Assembly: GCA_020086605.1 (NCBI GenBank)
Contig: JACBWW010000003.1
Span: 1,575,101-1,639,100, forward strand
Direction of reading: 5' to 3'
Origin: Lanius collurio
Lineage: Eukaryota > Chordata > Aves > Passeriformes > Laniidae
Length of the DNA stretch: 64,000 nt
Shown: piece after piece, positions 30,101 to 42,100 of the stretch
Layout: each line of letters starts with the position of its first letter
How positions within the stretch are numbered: the stretch's first letter is position 1
Notes under the pieces: generated by a model
What the model was told of the DNA's origin: nothing
The model's input: the letters and a program-made list of their open reading frames with translations, nothing else
The model's database searches: none
Translations under genes and position numbers: made by a program

Positions 30101-33100
30101 AGTGTTTCAGCCTCCAAGTGCCCTTAACAGGCTTCAGGAACACCAGAGCAGGATGAATTTCATTTGGCTACAAAATTGGGACTGCCACTTACTATGGAAA
30201 ATTTTTCTGATTTCAACTGTTCTTACTGAAGCTTGAATCTGATTATGGTTTCATTTTATAAAAAGGTGCAACATATGACATGCTTAAACATAAAAGCAAA
30301 TGTTTCATAAACTCTTATGGTTTTGATAGATATTAAGAGTTCATCACATTCTTCTTTGAAAACCACACTTTAATTATTTTAGCTTGGTCCTTATTTCAAA
30401 CAAAAATTACCTCAATTGTTTCTGTGGGCCTTGTTAGCCTTTCCATAAAAGAAATCAGATTCAGCCAAATAATTACACAACTATTCTTGCATACCTTCCC
30501 CTGACTATTTTAACAAATATGCAAACTCCTCTAAACCTTCAACCTGATTTTTTTTCTTTATTTGTTTAATGAGAAAGGTCTTCCTCCAGCTGTTTTTCAC
30601 TATTTGTTGAGGATGCTTGTGAGGCATTGGATCAGACTCCAACTTGGTTTTCCTACAGAAGATGCTTTTCCAGTATCATAATTTGAAATTATTTTGCCAG
30701 TTGGAGGCAGATGAGAAGGATGTACACTCTTGTATGTAGAGTTACCTTAAATGTATTGCAAAGGGCCAGTTTTACACAACTAACAAACTAAATTCCATGA
30801 AACAAACATTATGTAAGAACACTGTAGTTTCTTAATCATGAGTTTACCTTCCTCTTATCTTTTCTCTAGATGACCACTTATTCCCTTGGAATGCTTTCCC
30901 TTTACTATTGTAACACACAGTAAGTTTCACTGTTTTGTTTCCATTGACAATGCAAACCTGACTTTTTGTTAGCAGTAGAGGCCCACATAAATAACATTAT
31001 TCTTGTATCAACCCTTTTTTTTTTTTTTTTTGACAGACCTAAAAAGTATGTTTTTTCTATTTAGACTGTCTCTGGAGGCTGCTTTAACCTGCACCTGCAT
31101 ATTGGATATTCTGAACAAATAGATAAGGAAAGAAATCTCTCCTGACTTTTCCCTGGTGAACAGCCAAGAAGGTAGTTAGTCAAATAAATTTATTAACAAA
31201 ATAGTGATTGGTTATTACTTACATTGTACTGCATACGATGCCAGGACAACAGCAGAATTAATGGGGCATGACAACCTGGAAAGGTGAGGAAATCATTTTA
31301 TTTAGACATAGGCTATACATACGTCTTATTAAAAATGTCTCACAATTAGTTCAGTATGAGAAGACTAATTTAACATCAAAGATTATCTGATGTTTTCTTG
31401 TTAAGTTTGATTGTTAAAGCACAGTATAACTGGATATTAAACAGCTCCTTAAGTGAATGGTAGTAACTAATCAGAAAAGGACATGCTAAAATTCTTGCTG
31501 GATGCTTATTCGGGAAAGAAAAAGGAGAAGAGATTTTTATGGAGCTCTGGACATACTTAATAGCTGCATTCTGATATATTTAAAACCAGACACAAACACT
31601 AAAATTAGCCAAATGCCCAAGCACAAAGACAGCTCTGATCTTACGACCAAAACTGATCATAAAAGAAAAAAGCCAACACCTATAGGCAATTGACATTTGG
31701 CAGCCAGTACATGGATCATGTTTGGGGGGTTTTTTGTGGGTTTTTTTTTTTTTTTTTAATGTTCAAACATACAGAAATTGGTGCCAAAAAACCCACTGGT
31801 TATTACCTATATGCCCACCATATAGGTAATAAAACCCTGAAATCATGAGAAACAATAGCATGAACTGTCCTTGGATAGTCCCTCCTGATTACTGCACTAG
31901 GCAGCAGGTCCCCAGGTTTGGAATTTCACGCCTGGCACACCAAGCCTTGCATAAATACCTCTGTGGCTGATGCTGTGCCTGTTGACATACAGCATCTTCT
32001 ACAGCTCATTCACAACAGACTTCTAAACTCTTCTTAATAAGTGAGCTATGTGAAAATTTGTAACATTTCCTAGCAATGTGATTTTCCTTTAAAGCAATGT
32101 TTCACAAGGCATATTTTTTGGATAATCGGGATAATCAGTTGGGATAATTTTACAGCAACAATATCCTCAGGTAAAAGGCTTTTTAATTTTATTTTAACAG
32201 TATTTATAGAGAAATTGAAGATTCTTCTTATTACCTTCCTTCTGCAATATCAGTCTTCAACTGCAGAAAGAATAAATGTCTAGAAAAGATTTTGTTGGAA
32301 AAGAAACAAATGTGGATTTATTTTTAAATGATTTAAATAGCTACATGTATTAGTCTTATTTCATTAGATTTCCCAGCAAACTATACAAACAGATGAACAA
32401 ATATTAGTGGCATTTACAAATATGCAATCATACACCCACTCACTCTCACAACATTTTTAAGGATCTTTGGCAGTCTCTACCGCAAATCCAGGGCCACAGT
32501 ATTAATGTCACAATTAACACTACAAAAACCAAACCATTACTGAACTGGGCTCTTTTTATCCCTGGAATACTCATTTTGAATGTAACTTTTGAAAAAAAAA
32601 ATCAAAAAAAAAAGGCAAAACACCCCAAATCTCAACCAAGGTTGATTGTGACAGTCTATCTTGGTGCTGCTCAGTAGAGGATGAGACATTTCTCAAGCAG
32701 CATATGCTAACAAAAAGCTCTTAAACAATTCTCCAAGAGCAGTGCAGTCTTCCTCTTATCAGTGTGTTTGACAATGTTAGTTTATAGTGATACTGAAGAG
32801 TGGGCAGGTAAAGAACCTTAAAGAGCAGATCTTAGAATGATTTCAATTTTAAACTGCAGAACAGATTAAAACTGCATGATTAACAAATACCAACACAGGT
32901 CAAAAGCTAATTTTTCTTCAAGAAATATAATTTCACATGTTGTACTATTTATATTCCCAAAGCATTGAAATTAATAAGCAATGAAAATGCTACAGAAAAG
33001 CCAGATTAATGGCCAGGTTAACATGTGCCTTCAAATTCTAAACACCAAGTAACAAGCACTGAACAAAACAAATATTAAAATCTTGTGATAAATTGATTGA

Positions 33101-36100
33101 AAATTGCTCGCAATTCACATACTGCACCACCCCAAAAACTCAGAGATGGGTTAAAAAAGAAAACTTTAGAGGTCTACTGTAAACTGAAGCATCATATATC
33201 TTTGCATGTTACAAGTAAAGGGCAAACTAGAAAACAAGAACTGTTATCTGTTCTTCCCCCAAAAAAAATAAACCCCACCCTCCCACACCCTCAGCATTAA
33301 ATCTACTACACATGTTCAAAACTGACTCAGTGTTGATACGAAACTTCTAAGATAGATAGACCTAGGGTATGTAGACTCAAAAAAAAAAAAAAAAAAAGAA
33401 ATTCAAGATGCAAATAAATGTACTTTTAAAACCTGTATCTTTGTACTAACTTCTACTCCAGCTGTATTGGAGTTGCAGGCAGTGTATGCCAGAAACTACT
33501 CATCATGGGCATAGCATCAAACTCTCCATTCCCAATGCATTCAACATCATTGACCAAGAGTCATACAAAGTTATCCTTGCTATGTAATAAAGCATAGTTT
33601 GCCAAGCTGCAGACATGGGAAAGAAGGGATTTACACATTCCTAGTTCATGGAAGCAAAAATCAAACAGAAGTTACCTGGTTTGTTCTTGCTGAAGTGTGT
33701 TAGGATCAGGTATAAAAAACCTTACACGAAAATGAAGGGTGCAGGGAAAACCTCCTGCAATATTTTAGAAGAGTAGATCAATTTTTAGTTTAAAACTGAA
33801 AGAGCCTAATATTTTCATTTCTGCATTTACAGAAAAATTACATGAACAACCACATAAAATCTCCAGTATTTTTTTCAAGAAACTAAAAGAAACTGTGAGA
33901 AGTCTCTCCTGATGCCCCAACACCAACTTTGAGAAAATACTCTCAAATGTTGTAATGCTTTCATTTAAAGTACTTTGCATTTGATACTTTGCACAAGAGG
34001 TATTACTGAGCTACCTTTGCCTCCTAAGAATTAGAAGGGAAAAAAGCACTAAATATAGTTGAGGTGTCTCAGCTGGGATAACACTCAGTTCTATCTTACA
34101 TATAAATACATGAAATTACAGAAGTTCATCATACTAATTTTGTGTAAGAATTGAAATAAAAATGCACGATCTGTAGCACAAGGTAGAAATGAGAGAACTG
34201 AAAAACACAACTCAAGTGTCATAGCACAAACTGAGACAGTATCACTCAGTCCTCCTAAGCTGCTCTCTGGCCAGGCTTATGCTGGCTGGTCTGTCCTTCC
34301 TGGTTAGCATTGTGTGTTACTCAAAGCTGTATAAAATAAGACATACTAGAACAACAAATACACCTGGAAGAGTGTGGTGTTGTATTTTTGATTGATTGCT
34401 TTTAATAAAAATGCATAATTTTTTTTTCTCACCTATGTGAGACAAGAAATTGCCAGAACTTATACATGAACCAGCCCATGCTTCTGTCAATCAAAACCCC
34501 CTCTTCCTTTACTTCCCTCAGGAGCAATTCACTGGCACCCAATATGACTACTGCTTTCATGGCCACCTAACATATCTAACACTGCTCAGAAACCAGGTTT
34601 AGCTGCTATTATAGCATCAAAGATAATGATGTACCAGGTTTTATTTCCACTCAGGTAGGAGCAAGGAGAAGTAGAAGGATCTGCTGAAAAGATCGGCAGA
34701 CACAAGACTTGCTCTCGAAGAAAATCTACCATCTGGACAACGTGCTTTTGTTTTAGTCACAAGAACACAGAAAACCAGAACTACAAAGTTACAACCAAGA
34801 TAGAAAATCAAGTCTTACCTTTTAACTGTTTTCTGATAGGTTTGCTTGGTTCAAGCCATCTCTGTGAAATGAAAAACTATTAGATGGATTAAAAATATTT
34901 ACAGAAAAATAGTGGGTTTTTATGTGCATCTGTGTGCATGAATATGTGTGTAAATATATATACATATGTGTATATATTTATACACACATATACATGCACA
35001 CACATTTACTATTTACTATACTTACAGGTGAATCTACTGAAGTTTCATTTTGCTGTAAACCAAAATATTCTTTCTCTGTCACACCCAACTGGTTATAGGT
35101 CATATCCAACAAAATCTGTCCAGTGTCTTGTTTCTGAAAACAAGGAAAGTTTAGAAGTGAAACTCTGCAACACTTGTACATCTTAAGATACAATTAATTG
35201 AAACAAATGTTTTTGCCTTTTTTCCTAATGTAACTCATGAATAAAAATAGCTGCTAATTCAACAAAGTTTTTCAGCAATAAGAACTTTATTCTGATAAAG
35301 GTTTGGGTTTCTTTCCAAAATACATTAGGCACATGAAATTTCCTAAAATGAACAGATACGTATTCCAGCCCTTGATGTGAGTGCAGCGCATTAATTGTAA
35401 GCAGCCCACCTCTCCCTTGCTTACAGTGGGAGGAGCACTGCCCTTCTCCAGAGTGGCAGTCTGCAGGCACGGCTTGCAGACATGGGGGGGCTGCTCTGGC
35501 TGCTGCCGGGACCACCAAAGCAGCATGCTGTGCTTCCACATCAGCTGATAAAAAGCAAAGTGAGTATACACTAGGATGGGGGAAGAAAGGAAGAGGAAGC
35601 TGTGATCCAGCCATAAGATCCCGTACTTCGGCCTGCACTCTCACTTGTCCCTCAGTGTCCACAAGCTCAGCCGCCTTTCAGCCATCCTATTTTCGGCCTA
35701 GATGGCCCCTACGACAGGAATCACAGAAGAACTGGTGCAAAACAGTATCAAACAGGCAGCAGAAATCAGAAGTGTAAGGCTGGTATAATTTCTGCCAAAT
35801 CAAAAAAGAACCTCCTTGCCATGGCACTGTAGAGAACAGATTAGCCAACTTCTGCCAAGGAACACAGTGAACCAATTCTATTAAAAAAAACCACCAAGCA
35901 CTAAATAAAATACAAAACCTCCTCAACAAGACTGCAATCCTAAAAATGCTAATAAGTAATAGATAGCTTGCTGTATTGGGTTTACGTGGCTAGTTTTTGG
36001 TAGCGGGGAGGCACCAGAGCAGAGATTCCCTGCAGCCTGTGGTGAAGCAGCTGTGCCCCTGCAAGCCATGGAGTCCCACAAGAGAGCCAGAGATCCCCTG

Positions 36101-39100
36101 CAGCCTGTGGAGGATCCCACACCAGAGCAGGTGGATGCTTCAAAGGAGGCTCTGAACCCATGGGAAGCCAGCAGTGGAACAGGCTCCTGGCAGGGACCTG
36201 AAGATCCATGAAGAGAGGAATTCACACTGGAGCAGGTTTGCTGGTAGAACCTGTGACCCTGAAGGACTCCATCTCATGGAAGAGTGATCCATATTGCAGC
36301 AATTTGTGAAGAACTGTAGCCCGTGGGAAGCCTATTGGAGAAGTTTGTGGAGGACTGTCTCCTGTGGGAGGCATCCCACACTGCAGCAGAGGAAGGACTC
36401 CTCTCCCTGAGCACTGGGAGAAACAACCTGCAGCAAACTGCCCAAAACCCACAATCTCAGCCTCCCTGTGCCACTCCCAGGGAGGAGGTAAAGCCTGGGA
36501 AGGAGGGATGAGTGGCAGGAAGGTGTTTTTAAGATTTATTTTACTTCTCATCCTGCTCCAATTTTGTTTGTAATAAATTCAGTGATTATCTCCAAGTTCA
36601 GTCTGTTTTGCCTATGACAGTATTTGGTGAGTGAAAAGCTATATGGCATCTTAGATCTAGATTTTTATATACAGAATTGTTGGACAGAGCAAAAATTGGG
36701 CCAGTTTGCTTTTTTCTATTGAAAAAAAAAGAAAATCAAAGAAAACGAAGTTTTCCAAATTAGTTTAAGGTTTTACCAAATGTCTGTCTTAAAAGCAGAT
36801 ATAATCTGCACACATAACCCCCAACTCCCTCAAAAAAACCAAAGCCAAACAAACAAAATCTCAGAGGAAAATTATTGAACTGCAAAAAGCACTTTATTCT
36901 TGAACAAATTTCTTAAAAATTCAGCTCCAGTTTTATTAAGTTCTGATTTCTTAAACAAATTTCTTATTTTTTTAAATAATAACTTGAAATAAAGGACTAA
37001 ATGTATAGGCATGATATTAACATTTCTGTGGCTTGCTCAGTAAGTGTGTTCACTTACAAGCCAATTCAATTCTTTCCTTAAACCTTTTTTATAATACAAG
37101 TCCAGTAAGTCCTATTCAGAAGAAAGACTTTCATTATTTTTTAATAGGGTGCAACACTGTTGTGGTTGAGTGCTTTAAACAGCAATATATTCCACAGTCT
37201 TCCCTTACCTCATAGGAGCATTCTTCCTATTTAAAAAGTTGGGGAAAGAAAAAAAAATCTCAAGCAACAGACACCCACTTGGCCCATCTTATTTTGGAGG
37301 ATGGAATATTATCCAACACTTTCTACTGCTAGAGCAGAACTCCTAGCAGCTCACTTGTGACTTGAATGCTCAGTGTTCACTGAACAGTGTTACTATATCA
37401 GGCTGTTGGCCTCCTGTGAAAAGCTGTGCCCATTTTTCTGGAGTAAAGTCCCATATGGAGAAAACAATGTAGGCAACACTCAGCTGCTGAGACTACCAGC
37501 AGTCCCCCATCTTATTTAACTTTCAGAGCAAACAGTTGAGTTCTCACAATAAATGTGATCCCACACAGGCCTGTAAAGGCTGTGTGGTCACTAAGGGCAG
37601 CAGCACTGTCCCCTTCCTCTGTACCCCAGCTGCATGTTCCCACTCCCCACCTTTCAAACAGGCTACCATTCCATGGCATAGTCAAACCACAGCACTGATC
37701 AAATCCCACTTTCTTCTGAAATAGCATAAGCCTAAAATCCAGCTTAGAAACGGAACAGTCAGTGACAGGTAAGGACCACGCAACCATGCATTCCTTGTCA
37801 CACAAAGCCATGGCACCCTGCTTTGTAAGGCAGCTCTGTCCAGCACTATCAGTGACACTGCCTCCACCATGCAGACTGAGATTTGTCCATCAGAAATTAT
37901 TCTTATGTGTACACAAGAGGGCCCTATGGAAACAGTAGATGCCACTCCCTGAAATAATGGGCATTTCCTGAAACCAGTAAGCTCATCCTTAGCACTGACC
38001 ATATTTATTTCCTCATGGTTGGGTTTTTATAAGCAGAATGTTAAAACACTTTCAAGTGTCATCAGGACACCTGCACAACTCAGAATCCTAATTGTACACC
38101 TATGGTGCACGCTTTTGACAGCACCTAAATGAGCTCCTAAAGTTATATTGTGACCAAAAGCAGTAATTTCAGGGGATGGGACAGATACTTTGATGAAAGA
38201 AAGTGTTCAGGAATCTCAGGTTTCATTACAAACAGGGCAAGGCAAGACCAAAGAGGGTGGATTCTTCTGATAATTTTTGGGTTGAATTTCAACATTTCTT
38301 ACTCCCTTTGGTCTCCCTTCTTCACAACAGCATTATCTCCTAAATCCTTTCTTGGTTTCCATGCTTCCAATCTTTCATCCCAATTCAGATGCCTTCCCCT
38401 TGCCTCTCCCCGCTGCATTCCTCCCTCTCCCCCAGCATATATGAATTGCTAAGCCTTCTCACTGCTTCCCTGTAAAGAAAAGCAAGCTCCCTGCTATGAC
38501 ATTCTTGCTCAGCAGTCACAGTTCTCTCTTTGCAATGTTCCCATGCGTCTCCCAACCCTAAACCCAGCTGTTCAGCCAGCACTAGTCTCATCCACCTACA
38601 CATCTATTTACTTCTCTTCTGCCTCTCCACATTTCCTAGAAAAAAATAATTTCCAGCTCTGCTTTTAAGTGGTTCCAGTTCTTGCCCTCTGATATTAAAA
38701 GCAAGTTTTTTTCCCAGTGCCTAGATCAAGCACCCACTCCAGAAAACTAAGCCAAGTAAAAAAATGTTACCTTAAATTATTCAAGTCTTCTTGTTAAAAT
38801 TCCCAGTTATAAGGGGTCTTGTTGTTCTTCAAGGAAATGTTTATTCCTTAACTTTGGCATTGTTTTAAGAAACACTTGAATTCTTTTTCAGTCTATATAC
38901 CTAAAAATGACCACACAGTTCATGCTGCACAATCTTCAATTTACTTTGTACATTAATAGTTTTGAGACCTAGGTGTAAATTGAGGCAGGCTAAGCATGTC
39001 ATATCACCACTTCTGAATTTTGACATCCATTCCAATACAATTCATAGCCACAGCATATTCAAATATTACAATGTGTCAGGTGCTTTACAACACATCCTAT

Positions 39101-42100
39101 TTTTGCTCCCCTGTGCCATAGGAGGAGGGCAAAACAATATGAACACTACGCAGCCATACTGGACGTTAGAATAAAGTTCTCCTTAACCCTATCAAACATT
39201 AGAGCAAGTAGTTAAGACAAGCTTAAATAAGCTCTTGCTTTTCTACAATGAAATTTAAAAAATGGATATTCCTCACCAGTCTGCACTGCTACAATAGCTC
39301 TTAAGATAACCTTAAGAATTTCAAAGTTTTTACTGAAAAGAAACATTTTCAAGAAGTTTGTGTGTTTCCACCCTGAAAAGAACTTTCCATTTATTTCACT
39401 TTCATGATATCTAACAATACTTATCCTGAACTGCTAAAAGCTTTGCATCAACCACCTCATAACCACACACTATTCACCTCCATTTAAATCTGTCTTCAAA
39501 TCAATTACACCTTCTGCTGGATAGGCCAAAAATTAATACTTAAAGCAGTGATAATTAACACCTATTACATTCTACCCCTGCCACAACAAGTTCCTACAAC
39601 ATTTAGGGGATTTAAATTAGTCAAATTCAATTTCTAGTAAGTTAAACAATTGTGAAGAGAAAATAGCCCTTCATTATTTTTTAATGTCAAATACTGCCTA
39701 GAACCTGGGATGATCAAGACTCACTGCCATAAGAACTGCATAAACTTGAAGTAAAATTGATAGTTCCTTGGACTAAAGAGGTAAATATGCAAGTTCTTCA
39801 GTGTGTTAACTTCTACAGGGTAAGTGGTACAGACTGACAATTTAAGAGGACAGTGCAATGTAAAGTATATCTCCCTGTCCTCTGAAGAAGCTTTGCCCCC
39901 ACTTTCTGCTAATGATAACCACACAGTTAAGCACCACCTCAGCTTTTGCAAATTCAGTCTCACTTCAGATACAATACCCACTGTCCTTCATGTGCTCTTT
40001 GAGGACCTTTCCTAAGTTAGCCTGTAACTCTAATTTGCAACCAAACAGCTTGCATCCTTCAGTCCTAAAAGATGCATGAGCTTGAACACAGTGCTATCAG
40101 TTCCTTTAATTTCTGCACTAATTTCACACACAGCTAATTTGCTCTTCTGCTAACTCTGTCTTTTTCTCTTCCTGGAATTCATTTACCCACCTGATGCTCT
40201 TGTCCGAGCATGGAAGATTTTGTTCATCCAAAATAAACAGAACAGGCTCTTCCCTAAGGTCCAGTCTTCTGCAGAGCATCCTAGTTTTACTTTCTATGCC
40301 TGCCTGACTGAAACTTTCCTCTTTTGTCTGCAAGTGGCCAGGATCCACATGTGACATTCCCTGGAGGGCTGCCTCAATGCCAAGACTAACATTCTTAATA
40401 CTTCCTTGACACTGGCTGAAGATTCTTGCCTGGTGCATGAAAGCACTCACCTTTTTCAGAACAGTAACCCATGAGCAGCTCAGTCTGCAAACTGCCACTG
40501 CTCTCTATTGTTTGCAACTGAAAACTGAGCTTATAAAAACATTACCTCATCTCATAAAAGCTATTAGTTTACACTACTGATTTCCATCACTGCAATTACT
40601 CCTTATTCAAGATAACCTACTACCCCTTATTCCTCTATCTTTCTATTGTTAATAAGGTCTCAAACCTGATATTTTTGATTTTTTGAAAAAGTTTCAAGAG
40701 CAACAGGTTAATGAAATCTCACAGACAAGAATTCTCTCAATGTCCTTGCACTATTTAGCATCTTTTCACCAAGATCTACTGCCACCTCCTCAGCCAACTC
40801 CCTGACCATCCCATCGCACGTCTTGATTCCATACACTTTAGCGCAGTATTTTCCTACAAAAAGCTAGTACAAAATATTGTTTCAAGGACAGAGGTTTAAC
40901 CCACTGCATTTCCTCTGCCTCACAAAATGATTTAAAACACACATGTATATGAGGTTAATCATTTCAGTTCTAACTTTGGAAAAATCTCCCCTATATAAAT
41001 TCTTTCCTTCAGCATTTATTATGAAGTCATGTCCCACAAAGGGCTAAGACTAACAAGCCTGCTGTAGGGCAGATCACTTTCTCAGTGTCTTCAAAGGCAT
41101 CATCAAATTTCATACTGTATTACTGCTTTCCAGTTGAGTGTACTGACCTGTCTCAATACAAAACCAAATATTTCTTGCCAGCCTGAAACTTCATACAGCA
41201 GTTCTTTCAACATGCAGGGACACAGAGCAGCATTAAACTGTCTTGTATTATCAAACATACTGAGTAGGAAAATTTGGTGACAGAGATTCAAAAATTCTGC
41301 ATCATTGCATTTTCCTACAAGTGGCTTAAAATTATAAAACTCCCAATCACAATCAAAAAGAACTTTTAAGACTTGTAACTCTGTACATTATTTTAAATAT
41401 ACTGATAGTAATTGTAGGTGTTCATTTTAACAATCATACTCCTTCTCAAATACTAGAAGATAAAACTTAACTGAGGTGGAAGGGAAGGAAAAACATTCTT
41501 TACAATTCAAGCTTCAATTCGTGTGACTTTTTGAATTATCATAATTTTATTTCAGGAAGGAAACCCTATTACAAAAAAACAACTAGTCTAAAAGCAAAAA
41601 TCACAGGTAATAAGACAAAAACATTAACTTAGATAGACAATGCAATTCAGAAGGGATCTGATGCTGTCAGTTTATCCCTTCTCAAAAGTCAATTTACTGG
41701 AATGACATCCTTCCCAAGTGGTCATTCCTGGTAAATGAGTCAAAGTAGAGCAAAATTAGAAAATTCCTGCTTGTTTATATAAAAGTTACAGAAAAATTTG
41801 CGTTATTGCACTATGAAATAGACATAATATAATAAATATCTATTAAACACACTCCAGCATGGTATGTGGGCAAATTCTATATATATCAGAATGACTGCTA
41901 ACATTTTCCCTAGGTGAAAAGCCTATGCATTGTAGCCTTAGAACAGGACAGAGGTGGCATCAGAGACAGAGGTGAGTTAACCTTATCACAAAACTGAAAC
42001 ACTTGAAATTTTACTGGGAGCTTCACGAAAGCCTGGATAAAATTAAAGTCAAGTGCAACATTCAGTACTAAACGCAGTCAAGTCTTTGTCTCAAATGTGG

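Larger units (their letters stand above)
22335..31222 (-). other. PTPN3 intron, 8.9 kb
   Basis: The largest intron within the FERM-coding part. It holds the 19-bp tandem duplication (23362), the CR1 fragment (26677-26935) and the 30-bp tandem repeat (29941). A GC-richer stretch at about 28.8-29.1 kb has open frames on both strands without recognisable motifs. Confidence 0.85.
31276..34818 (-). other. Three short PTPN3 introns (959, 1396 and 1064 bp)
   Basis: Introns at 31276-32234, 32280-33675 and 33755-34818 separate the compact cluster of F1/F2 exons. The first carries the perfect inverted repeat at 31801-31831 and a T/G run near 31724-31758. The second carries the 19-base A tract at 33379. 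Confidence 0.85.

Noticed and set aside
29802..30156. Repetitive open frames on both strands ([14 protein letters not shown] and [12 protein letters not shown])
   Set aside because: They are an artefact of the 30-bp tandem repeat at 29941-30006.
35225..35662. 145-codon minus-strand open frame beside the 35.1 kb exon
   Set aside because: It lies in a GC-richer stretch with a second overlapping frame equally open. It shows no family resemblance or splice logic linking it to PTPN3.
40124..40498. 124-codon minus-strand open frame
   Set aside because: It begins at a GTG, overlaps a better-bordered small exon-like segment in another frame, and matches no family I know. Its length is within what chance gives here.
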